From the NCBI GenBank assembly GCA_965216335.1, contig OZ244154.1, forward strand, positions 2,108,001 to 2,172,000: a DNA stretch of 64,000 bases, given 5' to 3'. This stretch comes from JAHEJE01 sp965216335. Its GTDB lineage: Bacteria; Pseudomonadota; Alphaproteobacteria; Rhizobiales; Aestuariivirgaceae. A program made the position numbers and the translations under genes. Positions 21,138 through 31,469 of the stretch are shown here, in pieces. Positions within the stretch are counted from its first letter, which is position 1, and the number at the start of each line of letters is the position of its first letter. The notes under the pieces were generated by a model that did not search any database, was not told the DNA's origin, and worked only from the letters and a program-made list of their open reading frames with translations.

Positions 21138-21572
21138 ATGACAAGTTCCATTCTGCTTGCTGTAGACGGAAGTGACGGCAGCGCCAAGGCGGTTGATTTC
21201 GCCATCGAGCGTGCCGAGCGCGGCGGCGACGACATCGTCCTGGCGCATGTCATCGAGTGGTCGCCCTATTCCTTCAACACCCCGGAAGAAAACGCCATGC
21301 GCCACAAACGGCGCGAAGAAGAACTGGCCCGGGCGCAATCATCCATCCTCGAGCCCGTTGCCGCCAAGATATCTGCCGCCGGGATCAAGGTGCAAACCGA
21401 AGTCCGTCACGGGAACATCGCCAAGACGGTCATCGAGCTTGCTGAGCAAAACAAATGCCGCCAGATCGTTATCGGCCAGCGGGGTGATTCCAATCTGAAG
21501 GAACTGCTGTTCGGCTCGGTGGCATCGAACTTGGTGCAGACATCAACCGTGCCGGTCACCGTGGTTCCCTAG
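21138..21572 (+). CDS. Universal stress protein (UspA family, ATP-binding type)
   Basis: 144 aa with one Usp domain. The N-terminal SILLAVDGSDGS and the C-terminal GQRGDSNLKELLFGS fit the G-x2-G-x9-G-S ATP-binding motif. The start at 21138 has GGGGAGG upstream. The 268-bp leader contains a distant inverted pair TAGGACCA (20986) / TGGTCCTA (21039), of unknown meaning. The TAG stop is formed by the left TA and first G of the MITE-like element at 21570, so the end of this gene was probably defined or changed by that insertion. Confidence 0.93.
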   Translation: MTSSILLAVDGSDGSAKAVDFAIERAERGGDDIVLAHVIEWSPYSFNTPEENAMRHKRREEELARAQSSILEPVAAKISAAGIKVQTEVRHGNIAKTVIELAEQNKCRQIVIGQRGDSNLKELLFGSVASNLVQTSTVPVTVVP

Positions 21573-21834
21573 AGCACTTTTCGACAATATAGGATCACTT
21601 GATGGAGCCAAATTCGCTCATATGGCAGGCGCGGTGCGCAGCGCGATGCGGTGCATCGGGCAAGCGCCGCAACGCACCAGATGGGCGAATTTGGCCCACC
21701 GAAGGCCGGATTTCCGCGCCCGCTGGACTGCGTTATGCTTCGCTTATGGCCAACCAGGCCATGGCGCAAAGCATGCCTAGCCAGCAGACGCGGAAATCCG
21801 GTCAAGTGATTCTATATTGTCGAAAAGTGCTCTA
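21570..21834. mobile_element. MITE-like element, copy 1 (TA-flanked, 31-bp terminal inverted repeats)
   Basis: 261-bp non-coding element flanked by TA on both sides, as for IS630/Tc1-mariner targets. Terminal repeats 21572-21602 (GAGCACTTTTCGACAATATA...) and 21802-21832 match at 30 of 31 positions. Inside are two further arms: GCCAAATTCGCTCAT at 21607 pairs with 21681-21695, and CCGGATTTCCGCG at 21706 pairs with 21789-21801, each enclosing smaller hairpins, so the element can fold into a branched structure. A same-length copy is at 45780-46044. The open frames in it are shared by both copies and have no family resemblance. Confidence 0.85.
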
Positions 21835-21885
21835 GCAAACTCTGCGGACGGCGATCCAAATCCATTCATTCCAGGGAGGGGAAAA

Positions 21886-23391
21886 ATGAAACGTATAGTC
21901 TTGGCGCTGCTGGCGCTTGTCTGCCTTTCGGTGCCGGCCATGGCCGGGATCGACGAGGCGATCAACTCGGCCACCGCGCCGATCGCCAAAATCATTGGCG
22001 AGATCGTGTTTTTCAAGATTCCGGTTTTCGGCGCCCAGTTGCCGCTCGTGGTGCTGTGGCTGGTCATCGGCGCCATCTTCTTCACCATCTATCTCGGCTT
22101 CATCAACCTGCGCGGGTTCAAGCACGCCATCGAACTGGTGCGCGGCGATTATGCAAATCCCGACGATCACGGTGAGGTTTCGCACTTCCAGGCGCTCGCC
22201 ACTGCCGTGTCCGGCACCGTCGGCATCGGCAATATCGGCGGCGTCGCCGTTGCCGTGACCGTCGGCGGTCCGGGCGCCACCTTCTGGCTCATTATGGCCG
22301 GCTTTCTCGGCATGTCGACCAAGTTCGTCGAATGTACGCTGGGCGTCAAATACCGCAACGAGAACCCGGACGGCTCGGTCTCCGGCGGCCCGATGTACTA
22401 CCTGCGCAAGGGCTTCAGCGAACGCGGCATGGAAGGCTTCGGCAAGTTCATGGGCACGTTCTACGCCATCGGCATCTTCATCGGTGCGCTGGGCATCGGC
22501 AACATGTTCCAGTCGAACCAGGCCTACGTGCAGCTCAACAACGTCGCCGGCGGCGGCCTGGACGGTCTCGGCTGGCTGGTCGGCCTGATCATGGCGGCCA
22601 TCGTGTTCGCCGTCATCGTCGGCGGCATCAAGTCGATTGCCCGGGTGACCGAAAAGATCGTGCCGTTCATGGCGATCTTCTATTGCCTGTTCGCGCTGAT
22701 CGTCATCTTCATGAACTTCTCGTCGATCCCGCAGGCCATCGCCAACATCTTCTCCGGTGCATTGACCGGCGAAGGCGTTGCCGGCGGCGCACTGGGTGCC
22801 CTGATCATCGGCTTCCAGCGTGCGGTGTTCTCCAACGAGGCCGGCATCGGTTCAGCCTCCATCGCCCACTCGGCCGTGCGCACCAACGAGCCGGTCACCG
22901 AGGGCATGGTCTCGCTGCTCGAGCCGTTCATCGACACCATCGTCATCTGCACCATCACCGCGCTGGTCATCGGCACCTCAGCCGTTGCCGACCCGGGCTT
23001 TGCCGGCGACGCCAAGGGCATCGCCATGACATCGGCCGCCTTCGAGCGTCAGTTGTCCTGGTTCCCGATCCCGCTGGCCTTTGCCGGTGTGCTGTTCGCC
23101 TTCTCGACGATGATCTCCTGGTCGTACTACGGCCTTAAAGGCTGGACCTACCTGTTCGGCGAAGGCGCGACAGGCCAGACGGTCTACAAGCTGCTGTTCT
23201 GCGCTTTCGTCGCCCTCGGCTGCATCGTCCAGCTTGGCCCGATCCTCGATATTTCGGACGCCCTGGTCTTCCTGATCTGCGTACCGAACATCCTGGGTCT
23301 GTACTTCCTGGCCCCGATCGTCAAACGCGAGCTGGAGTCCTATCTCGCCCGTATCGAGAGCGGCGAGATCAAGAAATACAAGAACGCGTAA
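21886..23391 (+). CDS. Alanine/glycine:cation symporter family (AGCS) transporter
   Basis: 501 aa. Start 21886 with GGGAGGGGAAAA upstream. It has an N-terminal signal-like segment ending AMA-GIDEAI, then about ten hydrophobic helices, with family signatures GTVGIGNIGGVAVAV, SGGPMYYLRKGF and SNEAGIGSASIAHSA. AGCS carriers bring in alanine or glycine with sodium or protons across the inner membrane. The gene follows the MITE directly, so its promoter must lie within or after the element's right end. It is followed by a strong terminator. Confidence 0.93.
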   Translation: MKRIVLALLALVCLSVPAMAGIDEAINSATAPIAKIIGEIVFFKIPVFGAQLPLVVLWLVIGAIFFTIYLGFINLRGFKHAIELVRGDYANPDDHGEVSHFQALATAVSGTVGIGNIGGVAVAVTVGGPGATFWLIMAGFLGMSTKFVECTLGVKYRNENPDGSVSGGPMYYLRKGFSERGMEGFGKFMGTFYAIGIFIGALGIGNMFQSNQAYVQLNNVAGGGLDGLGWLVGLIMAAIVFAVIVGGIKSIARVTEKIVPFMAIFYCLFALIVIFMNFSSIPQAIANIFSGALTGEGVAGGALGALIIGFQRAVFSNEAGIGSASIAHSAVRTNEPVTEGMVSLLEPFIDTIVICTITALVIGTSAVADPGFAGDAKGIAMTSAAFERQLSWFPIPLAFAGVLFAFSTMISWSYYGLKGWTYLFGEGATGQTVYKLLFCAFVALGCIVQLGPILDISDALVFLICVPNILGLYFLAPIVKRELESYLARIESGEIKKYKNA

Positions 23392-23416
23392 AGCGTAGTT
23401 TCCTCCCAGCAACCTG

Positions 23417-23445
23417 AAAAGGGGACGGTCCGCCGTCCCCTTTTT
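23417..23445 (+). terminator. Rho-independent terminator of the AGCS gene
   Basis: AAAGGGGACGG and CCGTCCCCTTT form a perfect 11-bp stem with a 4-base loop, followed by a T-run. It lies 26 bp after the symporter stop. Confidence 0.9.
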
Positions 23446-23496
23446 CCTTGACGTGCCATACCGCAAGTGCCCCTCAGAGCCCGGTACCAGCGGCCA

Positions 23497-23703
23497 TCAG
23501 GCCTTCTTCAACGGGCAGGTCGAGATACCGAAGATCGAGTAGGCCGGGCACGTGCGCATCAGGCCGGTGGCCAGCGGCACGATGCCGATCAGCATCCAGT
23601 AGCGCCACGGCGATTCCGGAAAGGTGAAAAAGCCGACCAACAGAGCCAGGCCGACAACGATGCGCAAAATCCGGTCCACCGAACCGACATTGGTCTTGAA
23701 CAT
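23497..23703 (-). CDS. DUF2892 small inner-membrane protein
   Basis: 68 aa with two hydrophobic segments (RILRIVVGLALLVGFFTF and YWMLIGIVPLATGLM), followed by CPAYSIFGISTC. This is the YgaP-type transmembrane DUF2892 fold; the Cys-x-x-x-x-x-x-x-x-x-Cys near the end is typical. AGGAGA lies seven bases before the ATG. It is downstream of, and in the same direction as, a Crp/Fnr gene, a pairing common in proteobacteria; the role is unknown. Confidence 0.85.
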   Translation of the reverse strand: MFKTNVGSVDRILRIVVGLALLVGFFTFPESPWRYWMLIGIVPLATGLMRTCPAYSIFGISTCPLKKA

Positions 23704-23839
23704 GACATTTCTCCTGTTTTCGCGAACCTCATGCAGGCCGCTTGTGGCACCAATCTAGTGACCGCCGCCACGCCCGTCGGTGACTTGATCACAAAGGTTC
23801 CGGATTTATCCGCACGGCCGTTGCCCCCGACTCTTGCGC

Positions 23840-23919
23840 CGACGGAAAACCGCAGTCACCTCAGCGCGGCACAACAGTCAGAAAGGTCAAATGCCGGTAC
23901 CGCCGGTACCGCCGGTACT
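23840..23919. repeat. Dispersed ~70-bp repeat, with a 9-bp triplet repeat CCGGTACCG
   Basis: From ACGGAAAACCGCAGTCAC to CCGCCGGTACTA this stretch aligns with 45641-45706 in the reverse-facing control region of imuA. At this copy the end is expanded into three tandem CCGGTACCG-like units (about 23892-23918), immediately after the Crp/Fnr stop codon. The two copies differ by several substitutions and a short indel. Confidence 0.6.
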
Positions 23920-24571
23920 ATGCCGAGGCCAGTGTTTTCAGGCCTGTTCCGTCGACGATGCGCACCTCGCCGCGCTCGAGATGCAGCAAACCGCGCCCGG
24001 CCAACGTTTCAAGGCGCCGCGAGACCACCTCGCGTGCCGAACCGATCGCCGTTGCCAGTTCCTGGTGCGTGTTGCGCACCACGCCGCTGGCGTCAGCCCG
24101 CTGCAGGAGGACAGCCGCCAGACGCGCCTCGATGGAAACGAAGGCAACCTTTTCCAGCAGTTCGACGACCAGATGCAACCGCCCGGCCAGGGCCGCAAAA
24201 ACATAGCGACGAAAGGCCTGAGAGCTGCCGACCAGTTCGTTGAACAGCGTGCCCGGAATGATCACCGCCTCAACCGGCGTGGCGGCAACACCCTCTGCCG
24301 CATAGGCGTGCTGGCCGAGCAGGCCGAGAGTGGTTTGCACACAGGTCTCACCGGGGCTGACCGAGTACAACAATATGTCGCGCCCGGTGCGTCCGGTGAG
24401 GTAGACATCGACCCGGCCCGACAGCACGACCGGGAACCATTCGGTATCGTCGCCCGGCCGGAAAATCACCGCCCCGGCCGGAAACCGCGCCGGCTGCAGC
24501 CGGGCCAGCCGCTCAACCACCCCCGGCTCGGCCTGGGCAAGCTCTTTCACCTTGTCCAGCCAACTTGTCAT
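23918..24571 (-). CDS. Crp/Fnr family transcriptional regulator
   Basis: 217 aa. An N-terminal cyclic-nucleotide-binding-type beta-barrel (residues ~25-115, with PAGAVIFRPGD and LSGRVDVYL) and a C-terminal winged helix whose recognition helix is GSAREVVSRRLETLAGRGLL (TxxxxSR-like). No cysteine cluster for an Fe-S centre is visible in the N-terminal region, so it is not a classical FNR oxygen sensor; it may be a DNR/NNR- or Crp-like member. The effector is unknown. It lies 214 bp upstream of DUF2892 on the same strand. The start has no strong ribosome site. Confidence 0.88.
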   Translation of the reverse strand: MTSWLDKVKELAQAEPGVVERLARLQPARFPAGAVIFRPGDDTEWFPVVLSGRVDVYLTGRTGRDILLYSVSPGETCVQTTLGLLGQHAYAAEGVAATPVEAVIIPGTLFNELVGSSQAFRRYVFAALAGRLHLVVELLEKVAFVSIEARLAAVLLQRADASGVVRNTHQELATAIGSAREVVSRRLETLAGRGLLHLERGEVRIVDGTGLKTLASA

Positions 24572-24634
24572 CGCTGGCAGGCTACACCACTGCGCAGACA
24601 ACAGCCACATCTGACCTGTGCGGATTGCTGGCTG

Positions 24635-25426
24635 CTACCGCCCCTCCAGCCAATCTGCCGCAAGTCCGGTCTCAGGGCGGAAGTAGACGATCATGCGCCC
24701 GTCGGGGCCGGCCTCGGCGCCTTCGGTCCATGGCGCAACGCCGTGCAGGGCAAGGCGGTGGATGAGGTAGGCTTCGCCGGGCCGGGCGGCGACGGGGACC
24801 CGCTCGCAGGTCTCGAAAATCTCGCGGCGCACGGCGTGGTAGGCATCGGTGACGTCGATCCTGGACCAGTCCTCCGGCGGAACGCCCCTCAGAGCCGCCC
24901 GCATCGCAACGCGTACTTTTTCGGGACTGCCGCGCCAGACGATCAGCGGGCTGGCGTTCCCGCTCGTCTCGACCAGCGGGATGCCGAGGATGAACCCGTG
25001 ACGCTCGCCGATGAATCGGCGTCGGTTTGCGTCGCGCAGCAAGCCATCGACATGCGCCGCGTCACGCCTGACACGGTAATTGAACACGGCCTCGCTTTCA
25101 CCCGCCATCGGCTGCGGATAGCCGGGGTAGCATACCGACACCTGTGCCCGGTCCCAGGTAATGTCACGCAATTGCAAGACGTCACTGATGAACGAAACCG
25201 CCTCACCGGCCAAAGGCGGTCCGCCGGCCACCGCGCCGTTCGCATCGTTGGTGAGCACATTCACCCCGGCAAACCACGTCCCGCCGTAGCGCAACCACCG
25301 GGCATTTGCCGGGTCCGCCACCGCCGCGCGCGCCGCCGGCAGGGTGTGCTCGACCCACCCGGCCAGCACCGGGTCGAAGCCGAACCGGCACCAGCCATCA
25401 GAAAAGAACTGCTCTGATTCAGTCAT
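24635..25426 (-). CDS. Conserved hypothetical protein, possible Fe(II)/2-oxoglutarate dioxygenase
   Basis: 263 aa. ATG 25426 has GGTGG about eight bases upstream. I do not recognise a named family. A His-x-Asp pair (AAHVDG, His125 and Asp127), a later His in LIHRLALHGVAPW (His223 or His228) and an Arg further on are spaced like the metal triad and 2-oxoglutarate-binding Arg of PhyH-type dioxygenases; the middle segment GFILGIPLVETSGNASPLIVWRGS also resembles the core of that fold. Substrate unknown. It ends 63 bp before the Crp/Fnr start on the same strand, and a palindromic repeat separates it from the flavoprotein gene upstream. Confidence 0.55.
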   Translation of the reverse strand: MTESEQFFSDGWCRFGFDPVLAGWVEHTLPAARAAVADPANARWLRYGGTWFAGVNVLTNDANGAVAGGPPLAGEAVSFISDVLQLRDITWDRAQVSVCYPGYPQPMAGESEAVFNYRVRRDAAHVDGLLRDANRRRFIGERHGFILGIPLVETSGNASPLIVWRGSPEKVRVAMRAALRGVPPEDWSRIDVTDAYHAVRREIFETCERVPVAARPGEAYLIHRLALHGVAPWTEGAEAGPDGRMIVYFRPETGLAADWLEGR

Positions 25427-25455
25427 TCGAATCCACCCATCGCCCAAAGACAATT

Positions 25456-25580
25456 CCCTCCCCTAGAAAAGGGGAGGGTCAGGGTGGGGATTGATGGCGG
25501 TGCCTCACAGCAAGGGGCCACGTTTGGCACCGCCATCAACCCCCATCCCGACCTTCCCCCTTTCTGGGGGAAGGAGCAAT
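25456..25580. repeat. Palindromic intergenic repeat with ~49-bp arms
   Basis: The left arm runs CCCTCCCCTAGAAAAGGGG ... GATGGCGGTGCC and the right arm is its imperfect reverse complement (GGCACCGCCATCAACC ... GGGGGAAGG), with an unrelated centre. Each arm also folds on itself. The end GGGGGAAGGAGCAAT recurs at 1684-1699, and at 49628-49640 with one base changed. It lies between two same-strand genes. Confidence 0.75.
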
Positions 25581-25592
25581 AGGTGCCAAGCC

Positions 25593-28109
25593 TCAGGCCC
25601 TGAGGCGTTCGTTTTCCGGATCGAAGGGCGATTCCTCGATGATCGTCGTCTTGAACAGCTCACCAAGAATCTTGATCTGCAGGTTGTTGCCGACCTCACC
25701 GTGCTCCGGCTTGACCATCGCCAGGGCAAGCGACTTGCCGAGCCGCCAGCCGTAGCCGCCGGAGGTGGCACGCCCGACCAGGTTGCCGTCCATGTCGTAG
25801 ATCGCTTCCGAGCCGCGTGCGTCGCAGTCCTTGATGCCATGCACTTCCATGGTGATGTATTTCCACTGATCGCCCGCCGCATGGCGCTCGACCAACGCGT
25901 CACGGCCGATGAACTGGCCCTTGTTCGGATGCACGAAGCGGTCGAGCCCCGACTCATAGGCCGAATACTCGATCGACAGCTCGCGGCCAATCAGGCGGTA
26001 GGACTTCTCGATTGCCATGGTGGTCATTGCCCGGATACCGAACGGCTTGATGCCGAATTCGGCACCGGCCTCCATCACCAGGTCGAAGATTGTGTTCTGC
26101 ATCTCGATCGGGTGGTGCAGCTCCCAGCCCAGCTCGCCGACGAAGTTGACCCGCAAGGCATGTGCCTGGGCGATGCCGACATTGATGAACTTGCCGGTCA
26201 GCCACTTGAAGTTGTCGTTTGACAGGGACGTGTCGGTGAGCTTTTGCAGAATGTCGCGCGACTTCGGACCGGCCAGCACCAGCACACCCCACTGGTTCGT
26301 GCACGGATACATCCGCACGCTGCCGTCATCCGGGAGGCGTTTGAGCAACTCGTCATGGTCGAGGCGTTCAAATGCGCCGGGCGAGACCAGATAATATCCG
26401 TTGGGCTCCGACTTGTAGATTGTGAACTCCGATCGCACACCGCCTTGCGCGGTCAACAGATGGCACAGGTTGACCCGCCCCACCGCCTTGGGAATGCGAT
26501 TGGCAAAAAGCGAGTCGAGCCAGGCCTCGGCCCCGGGCCCCGTCACATAGCACTTGGCGAACGCCGACATGTCGAGCAGGCCGGCATTCTCGGTGACGTT
26601 CGCGACCTCGTTGCCGACATGCTCGTGGTAGTTCGAGCGCCGGAACGACCACAGTTCCTTGACCTTTTCGCCATCCTTGGCCGGAGCATGGTTTTCCTTG
26701 GTGATGACGTCGGGCCGCTCGATCTCGGACGGTTCGAACCCGTAATCGGCCGACGGGGCAAACCAGTTCGGCCGTTCCCAGCCATAGACCGAGCCCATCA
26801 CCGCCCCCAGCGCCTTCATGCGGTCGTGACACGGCGCGGTCTTCAGCGGCCGCGCATCCCAGCGCTCCTCGTCCGGATAGTGCGGCGTAAAGACGTTGCG
26901 GTAGGCTTCCTCGTTCTTGCACTTCAGATAGCCGCGCGAGGCGTAGGGCCCGAAGCGGCGCGGATCGACGCCGATCATGTCGATGGTCGGTTCGCCGTCG
27001 ACCATCCACTCCGCCAGCTGCCAGCCGGCACCGCCCGCCGCGGTGATGCCGAAGGAATGGCCTTCGTTGAGCCACAGGTTGCGCTTGCCCCAGGCCGGAC
27101 CGATGATCGGCGAGCCGTCCGGCGTGTAGCAGATGGCGCCGTTGTAGACCCTCTTGATGCCCACTTCGCCGAACGCCGGCACGCGGTGAAACGCGCTCTC
27201 GATATGCGGCGCGATGCGGTCCAGGTCCTCCTGGAAAAGCTCGTACTCGGCATCCTGGGCCGGCCCGTCGACATAGCAGCACGGCGCACCGGGCTCATAC
27301 GGCCCGAGGATCAGCCCGCCCGCTTCCTCGCGCATGTACCAGGCCGAGTCGGCATCGCGCAGCACGCCCATTTCCGGCAGACCGTCGGCATGGCGCTGCT
27401 TGATCTCCGGATGCGGCTCGGTAACGATGTACTGGTGCTCGACCGGAATGACCGGAATGTCCAGACCCAGCATCTCGCCGGTCTGGCGCACGAAGTTGCC
27501 GGTCGCCGTCACCAGATGTTCGCAGGTGATGTCGCCCTTGTCGGTCTTGACCACCCACTCGTCATTGGCTTTCTGTTCGATGCCGATGACCTGGGTGTTG
27601 CGATAGATCTGCGCCCCCTTGGCGCGCGCGCCGGCAGCCATCGCCTGGGTCAGATCGGCCGGCTGGATGTAGCCGTCGTCCGGGTGCTGAATGGCGCCGA
27701 GCAGGCCGTCGGTGTTGCACATCGGCCAGATTTCCTTGACCTGGTCGGGTGTCAGGATGTTGACCTTGACGCCGATGGTCTCGGCAATGCCGGCGTAGTA
27801 CATGAATTCGTCCCAGCGATCCGGCGTCTGCGCCAGGCGGATGTTCGACACCGTACGGAAACCGACGTGGTGGCCGGTCTCTTCTTCCAGCGTGTGATAG
27901 TAGTCAACCGAGTACTGGTGCACCTTGCCGACCGAATAGGACATGTTGAACAGCGGCAGCAGCCCGGCCGCATGCCAGGTCGAGCCCGACGTCAGCTCGT
28001 TGCGCTCGACCAGGACCACATCGTCCCAGCCCTTCTTGGTCAGCGCATGCAATGTGCCCACACCAACGACACCGCCCCCGATGACGACAACCCGCGCATG
28101 TGATTTCAT
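25593..28109 (-). CDS. FAD-dependent oxidoreductase with GcvT domain (dimethylglycine/sarcosine dehydrogenase-like)
   Basis: 838 aa. Residues 1-430 are a DAO-type flavin domain with GGGVVG (11-16) and SGSTWHAAG, where His46 matches the covalent FAD-binding His of DMGDH/SarDH. An FAO_M linker follows (residues ~370-430), then a GcvT aminomethyltransferase domain and C-terminal barrel (GELGWELHHP, RLIGRELSIEY, GRATSGGYGWRLGKSLALA). Family members demethylate dimethylglycine or sarcosine and pass formaldehyde to THF as methylene-THF. ATG 28109 has AGAGGA nine bases upstream; the longer frame to 28169 is unlikely. Exact substrate is not determined; fhs at 16.2 kb is consistent with C1-folate flow. 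Confidence 0.85.
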   Translation of the reverse strand: MKSHARVVVIGGGVVGVGTLHALTKKGWDDVVLVERNELTSGSTWHAAGLLPLFNMSYSVGKVHQYSVDYYHTLEEETGHHVGFRTVSNIRLAQTPDRWDEFMYYAGIAETIGVKVNILTPDQVKEIWPMCNTDGLLGAIQHPDDGYIQPADLTQAMAAGARAKGAQIYRNTQVIGIEQKANDEWVVKTDKGDITCEHLVTATGNFVRQTGEMLGLDIPVIPVEHQYIVTEPHPEIKQRHADGLPEMGVLRDADSAWYMREEAGGLILGPYEPGAPCCYVDGPAQDAEYELFQEDLDRIAPHIESAFHRVPAFGEVGIKRVYNGAICYTPDGSPIIGPAWGKRNLWLNEGHSFGITAAGGAGWQLAEWMVDGEPTIDMIGVDPRRFGPYASRGYLKCKNEEAYRNVFTPHYPDEERWDARPLKTAPCHDRMKALGAVMGSVYGWERPNWFAPSADYGFEPSEIERPDVITKENHAPAKDGEKVKELWSFRRSNYHEHVGNEVANVTENAGLLDMSAFAKCYVTGPGAEAWLDSLFANRIPKAVGRVNLCHLLTAQGGVRSEFTIYKSEPNGYYLVSPGAFERLDHDELLKRLPDDGSVRMYPCTNQWGVLVLAGPKSRDILQKLTDTSLSNDNFKWLTGKFINVGIAQAHALRVNFVGELGWELHHPIEMQNTIFDLVMEAGAEFGIKPFGIRAMTTMAIEKSYRLIGRELSIEYSAYESGLDRFVHPNKGQFIGRDALVERHAAGDQWKYITMEVHGIKDCDARGSEAIYDMDGNLVGRATSGGYGWRLGKSLALAMVKPEHGEVGNNLQIKILGELFKTTIIEESPFDPENERLRA

Positions 28110-28328
28110 TTCCGTTTTCCTCTTACCGGTGGGCGCTTCGCCCCGCTCTGGCGACACAATAGTGAGCATGGCTCAACAAGCGTGAGACTGAACGACCAAA
28201 GCGAAGCGGAATCCGACACCCGGCCCGTACCGCCCCATCAAGACCTGGCCGCAGGCTTTGCATTATGGTTAATCTTTCGTAAAGAACAATGCAGGCAAAC
28301 TGTCAATGCGGGGCCTGGCGGAGGCCGG

Positions 28329-28778
28329 ATGAATGATGCGGGACGAGCGATGAAGACAGCAGATGTACCGGCCAGACGGCGCAAGCGCGGCGCTTCGGCG
28401 CTTGTGGCCTACAATCCCGATGCGGCCGATGATGCCGCGAGCCGGCAGATTAGCGCGCGTGGCGGACTGCCGCTGCTGGTCGGCGACAGCATACTCGCGG
28501 AACTATCCGCTCAGGAACTCGACGAGGGCCTGCAAGCCGCCGAAGAATTGACAAGGGCCGATCTGGCGCGCCTGTCGGGCGAGTTGGCAGCGGCGCTGCG
28601 TGAAGCCCTGAGCGCCGGCCAATCATCTGCCGACCTGGCCGAGGCGGCTGGCAATGCCGCGGCACTGTTTGTGTTGTGCCTCAAGCAGAACGGCATCGAC
28701 ACCGGCACCGGTATTGCACCCTGCACCGTCACCTACGATGCCGGGCGGCGTAAAGTCAGACTGAAACAAACCGCCTGA
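28329..28778 (+). CDS. Hypothetical protein
   Basis: 149 aa. GGAGG precedes the ATG at 28329; a second ATG follows eight codons later (MKTADVPARRRKRG). The basic N-terminus is followed by an Ala/Glu/Leu-rich helical part (residues ~55-110) and a short C-terminal beta-like segment. No known domain recognised, no signal peptide, no membrane segment. Its divergent neighbour is the flavoprotein gene, and it is followed after 9 bp by a VOC-family gene, so the two are probably co-transcribed. Confidence 0.65.
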   Translation: MNDAGRAMKTADVPARRRKRGASALVAYNPDAADDAASRQISARGGLPLLVGDSILAELSAQELDEGLQAAEELTRADLARLSGELAAALREALSAGQSSADLAEAAGNAAALFVLCLKQNGIDTGTGIAPCTVTYDAGRRKVRLKQTA

Positions 28779-28787
28779 TTCCCCGCC

Positions 28788-29234
28788 ATGAAAATGCGAC
28801 CGCCCGATCAGGACCCGTGGATGGCGCCGACGGCCTTCGGGCGCACGCTCGCCTCTGGCATCGGCATTAACCTTCTGGTGCGTTCGGTCGAGGCCACCGT
28901 GCGGTTCGCAGAACAGGTGCTGGGCGCCACCACGACCTATGCCGACCCCGACATTGCCGTGTTCCGCTGTGTGGGCGGGCAATGGATGGTGCATGCCGAC
29001 CACACCTATCGCGACCACCCGATGACTGGCGTCATCTCCGGCATCGAGGCGCGCGGCGCCGGTGCCGAAATCCGCCTCTACGGCCTCGACCCCGATGCCT
29101 GCGAGAAAGCAGCCCGCGATGGCGGCTGGACGGTGCTGGACGGAGCCATGGACAAGCCGCACGGCCTGCGCGAAGCCTACATCATCGACGACGACGGCTA
29201 TGTCTACGTCCCCGGCACCCCGCTTGCTGAATAG
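28788..29234 (+). CDS. VOC (glyoxalase/bleomycin-resistance) family protein
   Basis: 148 aa, a single vicinal-oxygen-chelate unit: GIGINLLVRSVEATVRFAEQVLGA is the first beta-alpha-beta module, FRCVGGQWMVHADHTY carries a possible metal His, and GLREAYIIDDDGYVYVPG ends with the typical D-x-D-G-Y. Such proteins can be lyases, dioxygenases or drug-binding proteins; no substrate is evident. Likely in an operon with the preceding unknown gene (9-bp gap). Confidence 0.8.
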   Translation: MKMRPPDQDPWMAPTAFGRTLASGIGINLLVRSVEATVRFAEQVLGATTTYADPDIAVFRCVGGQWMVHADHTYRDHPMTGVISGIEARGAGAEIRLYGLDPDACEKAARDGGWTVLDGAMDKPHGLREAYIIDDDGYVYVPGTPLAE

Positions 29235-29320
29235 GGTCATGGGCTGACAAATCCGTGCCAGGATGGCACAGTGCGTTTACAAACGTGCAACATGTCGGCG
29301 GACTAGGAAGGACACTGGCC

Positions 29321-29587
29321 ATGCAAGACGGACCGCGCAGCTGGATCAAACGGCACGGCTGGGTACTGTTTGCCGACATGCTCGGCGCCGGATTGCTGAT
29401 CGTTCTGCTGCTCGCCGCGACCGGCTCACCGGCCATGAAGCCGGCCTTGCTCGGCCTGCTGACGCTGGTGCCGTTGACGGGACTTTGCATCATGCCCGCA
29501 CCGGACCGGCGCCCGGTACCGGCCGTCCGGCCGGTTTCCCGGCGCACGATTGTCATCACACCACGCCCCCGCGACCTGCGCGGCTGA
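29321..29587 (+). CDS. Small membrane protein, hypothetical
   Basis: 88 aa from ATG 29321 (GGAAGGA about ten bases upstream). Two hydrophobic helices (VLFADMLGAGLLIVLLLAA and ALLGLLTLVPLTGLCI) are followed by a Pro/Arg-rich, probably cytosolic tail. No family recognised. Same strand as the VOC gene 86 bp upstream. Confidence 0.55.
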   Translation: MQDGPRSWIKRHGWVLFADMLGAGLLIVLLLAATGSPAMKPALLGLLTLVPLTGLCIMPAPDRRPVPAVRPVSRRTIVITPRPRDLRG

Positions 29588-29792
29588 ACAGGTTTGGCCG
29601 GCCTCGTCCGGTAGCCGGCCCGTTTGCCAGCCGGTCAGACCTCTGGCCCCTAATATCGGGGCATTTTGGGTCTGCCGTCATATTACACCAATGCCATATT
29701 GCTCTTGAATTGGCGCCCGGCTAGTTTGGCGCAATCCGAGGGCGGGTTACGCCCGCCGACACTTGAATTCAGACCAAAACGGGGAAGGTGCA

Positions 29793-31292
<1,500 letters not shown>

Positions 31293-31326
31293 CATCGACG
31301 GTGCAAAGGCGTACGCCAACTGTCAC

Positions 31327-31411
31327 GTCACCCCGGCGGAGGCCGGAGTCCGGATGCGGGCCTTGAACTTGCGGGAACGCCTTGTTGAATTCCGGCCTTC
31401 ACCGGAATGAC
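31327..31411. repeat. Dispersed inverted repeat (GTCACCCCGGCGGAGGCCGG type)
   Basis: Arms GTCACCCCGGCGGAGGCCGG and CCGGCCTTCACCGGAATGAC are imperfect reverse complements, related to 17967-18053. It sits between the convergent mmsA and LysR genes, where it could act as a bidirectional end-of-transcript hairpin. Confidence 0.65.
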
Positions 31412-31469
31412 GGCTGGGCCATGTGAGCTGGTTTGTCAGGTCTAATCCACAAGTGCGACGCCGGGATGG

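Noticed and set aside
21599..21835. Open frames inside the two MITE copies (also 45769-46045)
   Set aside because: The frames arise in a palindromic element and appear on both strands; no known domain and no ribosome site.
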